Below, one piece after another: positions 54,452 to 62,829 of a stretch of DNA of 64,000 bases. Each line of letters opens with the position of its first letter. Position 1 is the stretch's first letter. Where the stretch lies: the NCBI RefSeq assembly GCF_009497895.1, contig NZ_CP033116.1, positions 2,604,001 through 2,668,000 of the forward strand. Reading direction: 5' to 3'. This DNA is from Halopseudomonas pelagia (GTDB lineage: Bacteria; Pseudomonadota; Gammaproteobacteria; Pseudomonadales; Pseudomonadaceae). Below the pieces are notes generated by a model. That model saw nothing but the letters and a program-made list of their open reading frames with translations, was not told the origin of the DNA and made no database searches. The position numbers were made by a program, and so were the translations under genes.

Positions 54452-55993
54452 ATGCGCCTAAAAAAATACCTTCTGGTTGGTAGTATTTCTGCACTGTTGA
54501 TTGGTTTGACCGCTTGCGCAACCCCACTGCCCGAACACGATGTCTCCCCGAGTTATGCGATAGATGTGCCGGCCCATGGGTTGCTGAGCACCTATATGCG
54601 TCAACAACCGGTAGATGATCTGAAAAAATCCGGGTTCTACATGCTGGATCGCGGCGTGGACGCGTTGTCTGCGCGCCTGCAACTGATCGACATGACCGAG
54701 ACCACCCTTGATCTGCAGTATTACATCTACAGCGGTGACGTCACTGGCGGGTTGATCGCGGAGCGGATACTCGCGGCGGCAGACCGGGGCGTACGCGTGC
54801 GCATACTACTGGATGACATCGGCAACAGCATGTCCGACAAGGCCGTGGCGACGCTCGACCGGCATACCAACATTGAACTGCGGTTGTTCAATCCGGTGAG
54901 TATGCGCAACAAGTGGTTCAAGTTGCCGAGTAAAATCGTTGAATTTGGCCGCATCAACAATCGTATGCATAACAAACTGATGGTCGCCGATAATCTGGCG
55001 ATGATCACCGGTGGCCGTAACATCGGCGATGAGTATTACACGCTCAGCGAGCGGGATTTTCAGGATATAGATCTGCTGGGGATCGGTCCGATCAGTCAGG
55101 AGGCCTCAGAGAGCTTTGACGCTTTCTGGAATAGCCCGCTGTCGATTCCTGCCAGCGTGGTCTACGAGAATGCCAAGCAGGGTACTTTGAACCGTATGCG
55201 CAAGGGCTTGGCTTCACATCGCGAGCGCCAGGCACAGAAACCCTACATTCAAGCAATGGAGGGCTCCTCGTTCAGCAAGTCGCTGATTGAAGGGCGCCTG
55301 AAGCTGTACTGGGGCCACTCCGACTGGCTGGCGGATCCGCCGTCCAAGGCTGATGCTCACTCCCCGAACAGCGAAGATCCCTATCTGGCCCGTATTCTGG
55401 GAAATCACCTGCTGGACGTGCATTCCGAAGTCCTGATGAAGTCCGCTTATTTCATTCCCGGTCAACGGGGCGTTGAGGCGCTGACCGGCGTAGTAGCGCA
55501 GGGAGCTGATGTGTCGGTACTGACCAACTCATTGGCGACCACGGATGTTCTGGCAGTGCATAGCAGTTACGCGCCCTACCGAGTGCCTTTGCTCAAGGGC
55601 GGCGTCAAATTGTGGGAATTGCAGCCCATGGCAGCCAAGCAGTCGCGCCCCAATACTTTTATCAGTGAATCGGTGGCGAGCTTGCACGCCAAGAGCTTTG
55701 TGTTTGATCGCTACAAGCTTTTTATCGGCTCTATCAATATTGATCCGCGCTCCATTGAGCTGAATACGGAAGCTGGGGTGATGGTGTATCAGAAGGAGTT
55801 GTCCGAGAAGCTGGCTGAACTGTTCCAGCGCTGGACGGAGGATGATTACGCGTTCGAGCTGCGCCTGGGTCAGGGCGACAGACTTGAATGGCACACCAAG
55901 GATCAGACCTGGACCTCAGAGCCTGAGGCAGGACGAACCCGCCGTTTCATGTCCTGGATGCTTGATTGGTTGCCCATCGAGGATCAGTTATAA
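54452..55993 (+). CDS. phospholipase D-family lipoprotein (ClsC-like)
   Basis: A 513-residue protein with a lipoprotein signal (TACAT, Cys22) and two HKD motifs: H173-x-K175-x4-D180 (HNKLMVAD) and HAKSFVFD near residue 410. This matches the YmdC/ClsC group, which condenses phosphatidylglycerol with phosphatidylethanolamine to give cardiolipin, but with a lipid anchor. It ends 5 bp before a convergent small exported gene. Confidence 0.87.
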   Translation: MRLKKYLLVGSISALLIGLTACATPLPEHDVSPSYAIDVPAHGLLSTYMRQQPVDDLKKSGFYMLDRGVDALSARLQLIDMTETTLDLQYYIYSGDVTGGLIAERILAAADRGVRVRILLDDIGNSMSDKAVATLDRHTNIELRLFNPVSMRNKWFKLPSKIVEFGRINNRMHNKLMVADNLAMITGGRNIGDEYYTLSERDFQDIDLLGIGPISQEASESFDAFWNSPLSIPASVVYENAKQGTLNRMRKGLASHRERQAQKPYIQAMEGSSFSKSLIEGRLKLYWGHSDWLADPPSKADAHSPNSEDPYLARILGNHLLDVHSEVLMKSAYFIPGQRGVEALTGVVAQGADVSVLTNSLATTDVLAVHSSYAPYRVPLLKGGVKLWELQPMAAKQSRPNTFISESVASLHAKSFVFDRYKLFIGSINIDPRSIELNTEAGVMVYQKELSEKLAELFQRWTEDDYAFELRLGQGDRLEWHTKDQTWTSEPEAGRTRRFMSWMLDWLPIEDQL

Positions 55994-55998
55994 CGCCT

Positions 55999-56157
55999 TC
56001 AGCGAGGCGGCGGTTTCTGCTCTTTGCCGCTGGCAGGGGCATCGGCCTGAGCCTGCATAGCAGGACGGGCCGGTGCTTGCTGGGCACGGTCCGCGATCGC
56101 CATGTGGGCCGACATCAGGGTGGCAGTGATAGTAATGGGCAGCATATATACGCGCAT
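55999..56157 (-). CDS. small exported protein, Ala/Gln/Pro-rich
   Basis: A 52-residue open frame: ATG 56157, signal peptide with cleavage near AIA-D (residue ~22), and a 30-residue mature part rich in Ala, Gln and Pro ending KPPPR. GTGAGG stands 8 nt upstream of the ATG. It is wedged between two PLD-family genes. The role is unknown, and small exported proteins of this sort are often missed. Confidence 0.55.
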   Translation of the reverse strand: MRVYMLPITITATLMSAHMAIADRAQQAPARPAMQAQADAPASGKEQKPPPR

Positions 56158-56253
56158 GAGCGGGCCTCACTGAAATAAACAAGAATCAATCTCAACTAGA
56201 GGCTAGCACCGCGTTTTGCTGACGGCAAGGTGCGGTTGAGAATTATTTTCATT

Positions 56254-57696
56254 TCAGAGCAGCGGACTCATAAAGAACATCGAGCGTTCCAGCATGCGAG
56301 CAGGTCTGCCGCGTTGCTGCCACTCCGTTCGCTCGACCGACTGGCTGGCGGCCGCGTAGGATTCCAGCAATGACTTGATCCCGGCACAGCTCTCTTTACC
56401 GAACAGTGCGACTGTCAGCTCGAAATTGAGCTGCAGGCTGCGAATATCCAGATTGAGGCTGCCGACCAACGCCAACTCGTCGTCCATCAACATGGCTTTG
56501 GTATGCAGCAGTCCGCCATCGAACTGTTTGATATCGGCCCCGGCTTCCAGCAGTAGCTCGAAATATGACCGGCTGGCCCAGTGCACCATCAGTGAGTCAA
56601 CGCGCTTGGGCAATAAGACTGTGACCGCCACACCGCGCCGAGCGGCCTGGCAGAGTGCGTCGAAAATGGCCTCTGAGGGCACAAAGTAGGGCGTACTGAT
56701 AACGATGCTGCGGTTTGCTCGGTAGATGCTCGACAGGACCGCCTGACCGATCATGTCTTCACCCACACCTGGGCCGGAGGGGATGATCGATAGCCAACTA
56801 TTGCAGGCGTCAGGGGCGGGGTAGTAATCCGGCAGATTTCGCTGCCCGGTTTCTACTTCCCAATCCCAGGCAAAGACCTTCGCCAATCCAGTTGCCGCCT
56901 GGCCGTCCAGCCGCAGCATAACGTCAATCCAGGGAGCTGATTTTGATTTCCGTTTGAACAATAGCGGGTCGGCCATGTTCATCGAGCCGGTATAGGCGAT
57001 CCGATCATCGATGATCAGCACCTTGCGGTGCATGCGCAGGTCAATGCGCTGAACCAGAGCACGCAATAACTTGACCGGCATGGCAGGTACCACTTCGATC
57101 CCGGCTTTGATCATCTTGTTACGCCATTTGGAGCGGAAAAACTGGCGGCTGCCGGCGTGGTCGATAAGCAGGCTGACTTTGACCCCACGCTGACTGGCTT
57201 CAATCAGTTGGCGAGCCACTTCATCTGCTCTGCCGCCGAGATGCCAGATGTAGGTTTCGATGCGGATGCTTTCAGTTGCACTCTGGATATCGCTGATCAG
57301 GCTGCTGAAAATGGTGTCCGGCGAAGCCAGCACCTGCATGTTCGAATAGCCAAGCGTACCCAGGCCCATGCGCGCAGCAAGAATCTGATGCACTGCGTAG
57401 GCAAGATGGCCGCCGGGCAGCGGGATATCGTCATTACAGAAGCGGCTGTTGAGGTTGTCCAGATAAGGTTCGATCATCGCCTGGGCGCGCGCGGCGCGTT
57501 TGCGGCCCATGCTCAGCTCACCGAGCAACAGATAAAGGATGGCGCCCACCAGAGGCAGTATGTAGATCACCAATAGCCAGGCTAACGTGCCGCTGACCGG
57601 CCGGCGGAAGATGACGACGCGAATGGTGACTGCTGCAGTGAGCAGCCAGTAAAGAACAGCAATAACCAAGCCGATTATATTTTGCAGGTTGTCCAT
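56254..57696 (-). CDS. clsA: cardiolipin synthase A
   Basis: A 480-residue cardiolipin synthase. Two N-terminal helices (about 5-60) with the PLD-nuclease-N segment (GTLAWLLVIYILPLVGAILY) precede the PLDc domains. HKD motifs are HRKVLIID (about 222-229) and HTKAMLMD (about 400). It makes cardiolipin from two phosphatidylglycerols at the inner membrane. Full length. Confidence 0.92.
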   Translation of the reverse strand: MDNLQNIIGLVIAVLYWLLTAAVTIRVVIFRRPVSGTLAWLLVIYILPLVGAILYLLLGELSMGRKRAARAQAMIEPYLDNLNSRFCNDDIPLPGGHLAYAVHQILAARMGLGTLGYSNMQVLASPDTIFSSLISDIQSATESIRIETYIWHLGGRADEVARQLIEASQRGVKVSLLIDHAGSRQFFRSKWRNKMIKAGIEVVPAMPVKLLRALVQRIDLRMHRKVLIIDDRIAYTGSMNMADPLLFKRKSKSAPWIDVMLRLDGQAATGLAKVFAWDWEVETGQRNLPDYYPAPDACNSWLSIIPSGPGVGEDMIGQAVLSSIYRANRSIVISTPYFVPSEAIFDALCQAARRGVAVTVLLPKRVDSLMVHWASRSYFELLLEAGADIKQFDGGLLHTKAMLMDDELALVGSLNLDIRSLQLNFELTVALFGKESCAGIKSLLESYAAASQSVERTEWQQRGRPARMLERSMFFMSPLL

Positions 57697-57793
57697 CGAA
57701 GTCCGTAGCGGTGCGTTGCCAAGCGTGATCAGATGGCCAATCTAACAGGCTTTCGGTAGGCTTGTAAGCATCTGATCCTAAGAGAGAACTTCC

Positions 57794-59761
57794 ATGCTGC
57801 CTTTTACCCTGGTGGGTCGACTGCGCTACATTATTGAGCGACAACTGGTCAAAGGTGCGCATTATCAGTTGATGGTGGTGGCCATATTTATCGGGCTGAT
57901 TTCGTTGGTTGGGGGCTGGTTGGCCTGGCCATCCGCCGCAGCGGATATGCCCTTGGCAGATTCAGTCTGGTGGGCCTTTTTGCGCCTGACCGACCCAGGT
58001 TATCTGGGTGACGATCAGGGCACTTGGCGCCGTATCGTTTCCACTGCACTGACGATCATGGGTTATGTGGTGTTCATGGGTACGTTGGTGGCCATCATGA
58101 CGCGCTGGCTGATCAGCAGCATGGCGACCCTGGAACAGGGCCTGACGCCGGTCACCATCCGCAATCACGTGGTCATCCTCGGCTGGACCAACCGAACCAT
58201 TCCGTTGATTCGCGAGATTCTGGATACTGCCGGCGGTATCCAGCGCTTACTGCTGGCCAGAGAAACCAAACGGGTACGTCTGGTGATTCTTGCCGACGAG
58301 GTCAACACCAAGCGCATGCAGGAAATGCGCGATGAGCCGGGTATTGGTAGGCACGGCAAGCACATTATTTTGCGCTCAGGCACCGCTCTTCAGCCTGAGG
58401 CTTTGCATCGCGTTGCCTGCATGCAAGCGACAGTGGTGATGATCCCGGGCCGCTCGCAAGGCGGCATGGATCTGGTTACTGGTGATATGGAAACCATCAA
58501 GGCACTGCTTACCCTGCAAGCGCATGCGCATCTGACCCGCCAACCCCCGCCTTACGTGGTCGCGGAAATAGAAGATGTACGCAAGGTGAAGATCATGCGC
58601 CGCGCCTACAAAGGACCGATGGAGATTCTGGCCAGTGATGCCATCGTCAGCCGGCTGATGGCGCAATCGATTATTCATCCGGGACTGCCGGAATTTTTTG
58701 CCGAAGTGATGTCGGTTCACGACGGCAACGAGTTCTATGTGCGCTCCAGCGATGGCTGCCAGGGCGCGAGCCTGGCCGAGGTCGCTGCCACCTGTCCTGC
58801 GGCGATCGTGTGCGGCATCATGCGCCCGCAGGGCGAGCAATGGCGTTCCATGCTTAACGCACCTTCCAGCGAGATCGTTGGCCCTGGAGACAAGCTGGTC
58901 ATGCTTGCGCGCCAATATGCAGATGCTGACCCGGTACAGAAATCCATTGAAAGACTCCGGCTTTTGGAGCGGCCTGCGGGGACTTTTCCGCCGCGTAACG
59001 CTACAGCGGGACGGGACCTGAAAGTCCTGATTCTCGGTTGGAACAATCGCCTCCCGGCACTCATCGACGAACTTGCCTCCTACAGCCCACAACGGTTTCA
59101 GGTTCAGGTGCTGTCTACCCTGGATACGGCGCTGCAGCGCGCGGCGATTGCCCGCTACAGCGAGAGAACCGCACAGGTCACATGCGAGCATCTGCAGGGT
59201 GACTTCATGCTTGAGGGCTTGCTGAAGCCGGTGCTGGAGCGTGGTTGGGACAGCATACTGCTGATCTCCAGTGATCTGCTGGCGTCCGGTGAAGAGGCGG
59301 ATGCGCGGGCTATGGTCGGTTATATGGTGGTAGATGAGTTGCTCAAGGGTGCAAGCAAGCGGCCACAATTGTTACTCGAACTAAGCGACCCATCCAACGA
59401 AGCGCTAGTGGTGCGTAATCGCGGCGAGTGCATCATCAGCCCGATGATTCTCAGCCACCTGATGGCACAGATCGCCCAGCGCCGGGAGCTGAGCCTGGTT
59501 ATCGAAGATCTGTTTACTGCCGGCGGCCCAGAAATTCTCTACCGGTCACAAGCCGATTACCCTATGCACAGTGTGAATAACTTTGCTGACCTGGAAGCCG
59601 TTGCCGCGTTGAACGGCGAAACCGCTTTGGGGGTTTACCGGCATGATCCCGACGATGATGGGCGTCGCTTGCAGCTCAACCCACCACGTAATATTCCGCT
59701 GAAGCTCAAGCCAGGTGATCAACTGGTTATTCTGACTACGGTCGAAGCAGTGCAGGCCTAG
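57794..59761 (+). CDS. CASTOR/POLLUX-like ion channel
   Basis: A 655-residue protein with two membrane helices (about 24-45 and 80-102) around a pore segment (about 56-75, containing LTDPGYLGDDQG), followed by two RCK-like cytosolic domains (VVILGWTNRTIPLIREI; VLILGWNNRLPALIDEL). This is the architecture of the bacterial relatives of plant CASTOR/POLLUX channels. Ion selectivity cannot be inferred. AAGAGAGA precedes the ATG. Confidence 0.85.
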   Translation: MLPFTLVGRLRYIIERQLVKGAHYQLMVVAIFIGLISLVGGWLAWPSAAADMPLADSVWWAFLRLTDPGYLGDDQGTWRRIVSTALTIMGYVVFMGTLVAIMTRWLISSMATLEQGLTPVTIRNHVVILGWTNRTIPLIREILDTAGGIQRLLLARETKRVRLVILADEVNTKRMQEMRDEPGIGRHGKHIILRSGTALQPEALHRVACMQATVVMIPGRSQGGMDLVTGDMETIKALLTLQAHAHLTRQPPPYVVAEIEDVRKVKIMRRAYKGPMEILASDAIVSRLMAQSIIHPGLPEFFAEVMSVHDGNEFYVRSSDGCQGASLAEVAATCPAAIVCGIMRPQGEQWRSMLNAPSSEIVGPGDKLVMLARQYADADPVQKSIERLRLLERPAGTFPPRNATAGRDLKVLILGWNNRLPALIDELASYSPQRFQVQVLSTLDTALQRAAIARYSERTAQVTCEHLQGDFMLEGLLKPVLERGWDSILLISSDLLASGEEADARAMVGYMVVDELLKGASKRPQLLLELSDPSNEALVVRNRGECIISPMILSHLMAQIAQRRELSLVIEDLFTAGGPEILYRSQADYPMHSVNNFADLEAVAALNGETALGVYRHDPDDDGRRLQLNPPRNIPLKLKPGDQLVILTTVEAVQA

Positions 59762-59763
59762 TA

Positions 59764-60093
59764 CTACAAGCAATTGTCCGGCTTCGGCAGGCCAGCAATT
59801 TTGCTCGCCAGTTTAGCCGGGCTACCGGGAAACAGACGCAGCAGGTAAAGGCTATTACCTTTGTCGGCCCCGAGCTGTTGGGCCAGATATTTGACCAAGG
59901 GGCGCATTGCCGGAGATAGCTGGTACTGCAGGTAAAACTGGCGAAGCAACAGTATGACTTCAAGGTGCTCCGGGCCAAAAGCGATACCCTCGCGTTGCGC
60001 CAGGAGGGCAGCGAGGGGCTCGGACCAGTCATCCCGATCAATGAGAAAGCCTTCGTCATCCAGCGGTATGCGCTGCTCTCCAAGCTGAATCAT
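59764..60093 (-). CDS. tusE: TusE sulfur carrier (DsrC family)
   Basis: A 109-residue DsrC-family protein ending PKPDNCL with the sulfur-accepting penultimate Cys (C108). It receives persulfide from TusBCD and hands it to MnmA for 2-thiouridine synthesis at tRNA position 34. I use ATG 60093 (preceded by GGTGAG), not the in-frame extension to 60132. It is the last gene of the tusD-C-B-E cluster. Confidence 0.9.
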   Translation of the reverse strand: MIQLGEQRIPLDDEGFLIDRDDWSEPLAALLAQREGIAFGPEHLEVILLLRQFYLQYQLSPAMRPLVKYLAQQLGADKGNSLYLLRLFPGSPAKLASKIAGLPKPDNCL

Positions 60094-60098
60094 CGTGC

Positions 60099-60398
60099 TC
60101 ACCAGCTGACTACCTTGGGAAATTTTGCGCAAATGGCAACCATGCCCTGGTAATCGATCACCTTTACCCGGGCGGGCAGGTCATCCAATGGCAGGCCGCG
60201 AGCCAACACGTCCACCTCCAATACATAGAACTGCACCGCAGCGGGCACCAGGCAGAGTTGTGCGGCCGTTGCCGAGTCTCGCAGCAATGCGTAAACCGCC
60301 TCTTCGGTCAGCAGCACGCCATCTTCGCCAGCCAGTACACGGAGGCAACTGGCAAAACGGCCATCTGAGTGGGGTGAATGCCTGAGAATATGCAGCAT
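60099..60398 (-). CDS. tusB: TusB sulfur relay subunit (DsrH family)
   Basis: A 99-residue DsrH-like protein (MLHILRHSPHSD start; DGVLLTEEAVYALLR). It forms the TusBCD hexamer with TusC and TusD. It lies 56 bp after tusC and 5 bp before tusE. Confidence 0.88.
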   Translation of the reverse strand: MLHILRHSPHSDGRFASCLRVLAGEDGVLLTEEAVYALLRDSATAAQLCLVPAAVQFYVLEVDVLARGLPLDDLPARVKVIDYQGMVAICAKFPKVVSW

Positions 60399-60454
60399 AT
60401 GTTTCTATCGGGCTCCAGGACGTTGTTCTTGACGTGGCGTTCCAATGCAGCAAT

Positions 60455-60808
60455 TCACAAAGACACTACCTGATCATAATGGGCTAGCAGATGGGCGATC
60501 TGCACGCTATCCACAGTGCGGCAATCAAGCGCACACTGCTTGCTTTGAATGCCGCGTTCGGTCAGCGAGTGCTGGCACACCAGCACTTCTTCGACACCGT
60601 AGAGATCCAGAGCCTGCAAATTGGCTGCCAGCGATTTCTGCCCGACCGCAGAGGCATCCTGCCCCTTGAGCAACTGCAGTACGCCGTCCTCCATGAATAG
60701 CAGAGCGGTAGGCACACCAAAGGCGGCGGCGGCGAGCACCATATCCAATGCTTCACGCGCGGCCAGGCGGGCAGGGGGGTGACGACTGATAACCAGCAGA
60801 CTTTTCAT
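60455..60808 (-). CDS. tusC: TusC sulfur relay subunit (DsrF family)
   Basis: A 117-residue DsrF/TusC protein (MKSLLVISRHPPA start; VPTALLFMEDGVLQLLKG; KSLAANLQALDLYGVEEVLVC). ATG 60808 begins 1 bp after the tusD stop. It is the structural middle subunit of TusBCD. Confidence 0.89.
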   Translation of the reverse strand: MKSLLVISRHPPARLAAREALDMVLAAAAFGVPTALLFMEDGVLQLLKGQDASAVGQKSLAANLQALDLYGVEEVLVCQHSLTERGIQSKQCALDCRTVDSVQIAHLLAHYDQVVSL

Positions 60809-60809
60809 C

Positions 60810-61199
60810 TCAGGTACCAAAGGTGATGGCTCGATCGGCCGTCTGTAGGGCGTCGACCCATTGCCCGAGTCCGGACAGATCATAAGGTGCGCCCGTATTA
60901 GCCACTGGCTTCTTCCAGCGAGCGGCTTCGGGCTCATTAAGCACGCCGCGCCGCAGAGCCGCAGCTATGCACACCACCGCATCAAGTTGCTCGGCGGCAA
61001 TGAATTCGCGCCATTGCAAGCTAATGTCCTGCTCATCCTGGGGCTGAACACCGAGGTGGGAGGCGATCTGTACCGCGTCGCGATAGAAAAACAACCGAGT
61101 AATCTGATGCCCCGACTCAATCACCGCGCGGGCAAATTCCAAAGCGCTACGCGCTGCTGGATCCTGAGGGCCTGCTAGAAGAGTGATGGCAAATTTCAT
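60810..61199 (-). CDS. tusD: TusD sulfur relay subunit (DsrE family)
   Basis: A 129-residue DsrE-family subunit with the sulfur-carrying Cys in VVCIAAALRRGV. It takes persulfide from TusA and passes it to TusE. I use the start MKFAITLL at 61199, typical of TusD; two ATGs further up (61214, 61229) would lie within or beyond the terminator of yccA. Confidence 0.9.
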   Translation of the reverse strand: MKFAITLLAGPQDPAARSALEFARAVIESGHQITRLFFYRDAVQIASHLGVQPQDEQDISLQWREFIAAEQLDAVVCIAAALRRGVLNEPEAARWKKPVANTGAPYDLSGLGQWVDALQTADRAITFGT

Positions 61200-61215
61200 C
61201 AAGGGTGCTCGCATG

Positions 61216-61240
61216 AAAAAGGCCCGCAATTAGCGGGCCC
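61216..61240 (-). terminator. intrinsic terminator after yccA
   Basis: On the minus strand GGGCCCGC, TAATT and GCGGGCC form a stem-loop followed by TTTTT. It lies 22 bp after the yccA stop and just before tusD, so tus expression needs read-through or its own promoter. Confidence 0.85.
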
Positions 61241-61261
61241 GTTTTACAGCCACTTCGGCTA

Positions 61262-61933
61262 TCAATCTTCGCCCATGATGCCCAGAATCTGCAGCAGGCT
61301 GAGGAAGATGTTGTAGATGGAAACGAACAGCGTGATCGTTGCCATGATGTAGTTATCTTCACCACCGTGGATGATCGCACCGGTCTGATACAGGATGATC
61401 GCAGACGAGAACAGCACGAAACCTGCGGAAATCGCCAGAGACAGACCGCTGATCTCAAGGAAGAAGCTGGCGACCACAGCACACAGCAGCACTACAAAGC
61501 CGGCCATGATGAAGCCCGAAAGAAAGCTGAAGTCCTTACGGGTCAGAATCGCGTAAGCAGACAGACCGAAGAACACCATCGCCGTCATACCCAGCGCCAT
61601 GGCTACCAGCGATCCACCGTTAGGCAAGGACAGATAGGCGTTCAGGATAGGGCCGGTGGTATAGCCAAGAAAACCGGTGAAAGCGAAGGTCAAAACCAGA
61701 CCCCAACCGGAATTACGCATTTTGGACGTAGCAAACAGCAAGCCGTAAAACCCGACCAGGGTGATGATCAGACCAGGGTGAGGCAGGTTCAAGCTCATGG
61801 AAATGAACGCAACAACGGCGCTGAACGCCAGCGTCAGGGCCAGCAGGCTATAGGTGTTGCGGAATAGCTTGCTGACTTCAGCTTCATTCACGCCTGCATG
61901 TTGCAGCGTGGTCTCGCGATTTTGCATGTTCAT
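61262..61933 (-). CDS. yccA: Bax inhibitor-1/YccA family membrane protein
   Basis: A 223-residue protein with seven hydrophobic helices and the family C-terminus (ISAGFVLFSSAIILYQTGAIIHGGEDNYIMATITLFVSIYNIFLSLLQILG). YccA modulates FtsH proteolysis in E. coli. The next gene on the same strand is tusD, the order common in Pseudomonas. GGAG lies 9 nt upstream of the first ATG. Confidence 0.9.
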   Translation of the reverse strand: MNMQNRETTLQHAGVNEAEVSKLFRNTYSLLALTLAFSAVVAFISMSLNLPHPGLIITLVGFYGLLFATSKMRNSGWGLVLTFAFTGFLGYTTGPILNAYLSLPNGGSLVAMALGMTAMVFFGLSAYAILTRKDFSFLSGFIMAGFVVLLCAVVASFFLEISGLSLAISAGFVLFSSAIILYQTGAIIHGGEDNYIMATITLFVSIYNIFLSLLQILGIMGED

Positions 61934-62092
61934 CTATGGCGCTCCAAGAATGGCAAATAGGATGATCCTTCACTATGCGCTCGATAATACCTGTTCAATG
62001 CGTCAAATCAAGGTTTTACGTCAGCGGAATCATGTCAATTTGCAACGTTACCCATTGACTAGCCAGAACTTTCCGGTAGTATTGCCGGCCGT

Positions 62093-62183
62093 GGAGGGAT
62101 GGCAGAGCGGTTGAATGCACCGGTCTTGAAAACCGGCGTAGGTTAATAGCCTACCCAGGGTTCGAATCCCTGTCCCTCCGCCA
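62093..62183 (+). tRNA. tRNA-Ser (anticodon UGA)
   Basis: A cloverleaf including the CCA end. The acceptor stem GGAGGGA pairs with TCCCTCC, discriminator G then CCA. The anticodon stem is CCGGT/ACCGG with loop CTTGAAA, anticodon TGA at 62127-62129. A long variable arm (GTAGG-TTAATAG-CCTAC) identifies it as class II tRNA-Ser. The T arm AGGGTTCGAATCCCT is standard. Its 3' end is duplicated downstream. Confidence 0.97.
62165..62183 (+). other. att-like direct repeat, copy 1 (tRNA 3' end)
   Basis: AATCCCTGTCCCTCCGCCA, the last 19 nt of tRNA-Ser including CCA. An exact copy occurs at 62340-62358. tRNA 3' ends are classic core sites for tyrosine-integrase elements, and an integrase gene is nearby. 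Confidence 0.75.
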
Positions 62184-62191
62184 AATAACCA

Positions 62192-62222
62192 AAAAGCCTC
62201 AGCGAAAGCTGGGGCTTTTTTG
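62192..62222 (+). terminator. terminator after tRNA-Ser
   Basis: AAAGCCTCAGC and GCTGGGGCTTT pair with a GAAA loop (one G-U) and end in a T-run. It starts 9 nt after the tRNA and stops its transcript. A perfect 10-bp hairpin follows at 62231-62253 (GGGTTCTC/GAGAACCC core). Confidence 0.85.
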
Positions 62223-62339
62223 TTTATCAGATGGGTTCTCGGTGAGAACCCATGTTCGACCGGAGCAAGCAACGCTTGCGTAGGAACGCAGGAACGCAGC
62301 GACTGCGGCCCCGAAGGGGTGAGGCGCGAAGCGCCGAAT

Positions 62340-62358
62340 AATCCCTGTCCCTCCGCCA
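62340..62358 (+). other. att-like direct repeat, copy 2
   Basis: The 19-bp AATCCCTGTCCCTCCGCCA repeats exactly the tRNA-Ser 3' end, 156 bp after copy 1 ends. The sequence between has only hairpins and no gene. It may be a scar of a first integration, with the current integrase-bearing element beyond copy 2. Confidence 0.7.
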
Positions 62359-62410
62359 CACAACGTTTAGAATCAATGACTTACGCGCGATATTGGTTCT
62401 TTGCCAACAT

Positions 62411-62449
62411 AAGCCCCAACAAACCAACATCGGTTATTGGGGCTTTTTT
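62411..62449 (+). terminator. hairpin terminator between att repeat and integrase unit
   Basis: AAGCCCCAA and TTGGGGCTT pair across a 20-nt loop and end in TTTTT. It resembles the terminator behind tRNA-Ser in its right arm (GGGGCTTTTTT), consistent with partial duplication of the tRNA 3' region. Confidence 0.65.
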
Positions 62450-62460
62450 GGTTCTGCGAT

Positions 62461-62829
62461 TCAGAGAATACCTCTGCGATGCCGTGATCGGGAACGGATT
62501 ACCTTGGTCGAAGATGGACGGCCACCTTTACTCGGGTCCCTCTTCAATTTCAAAGGAGGTAGCCAGTCCTTCGTCTTACCTAACGCTTCCACTAAAATGA
62601 TTAGGGTGCGTTCATAGTCCACGACAGTGGCGGGGCTATACTGAGCCAAACCTTCGTTTCTGACGTGCTGCAGATGCTTTAGCCTGATTTGGTCTAGCCG
62701 GTGAATCTCTGGAAATTTTTCGCTGATAATCCTACATATCGTTTTCAGGCGCCCGATGACTTTCTTGGTCGTCACTTGCGAAGACTTAGGATCAAAGCGC
62801 AACCTCTGGGTAATTAAACTGATGTTCAT
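62461..62829 (-). CDS. integrase-associated small basic protein
   Basis: A 122-residue, strongly basic protein. The central part (RLDQIRLKHLQHVRNEGLAQYSPATVVDYERTLIILVEALGK) resembles the SAM-like core-binding domain of tyrosine recombinases. Its ATG shares one base with the stop of the integrase gene (TAATG), so both are translated together. It may be an accessory or directionality factor of the element, or a split integrase arm. No firm family match. Confidence 0.6.
   Translation of the reverse strand: MNISLITQRLRFDPKSSQVTTKKVIGRLKTICRIISEKFPEIHRLDQIRLKHLQHVRNEGLAQYSPATVVDYERTLIILVEALGKTKDWLPPLKLKRDPSKGGRPSSTKVIRSRSRHRRGIL

Noticed and set aside
62220..62600. Open frames across the tRNA-integrase spacer
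   Set aside because: They cross the att repeat and terminators and have no ribosome site or recognisable protein sequence.
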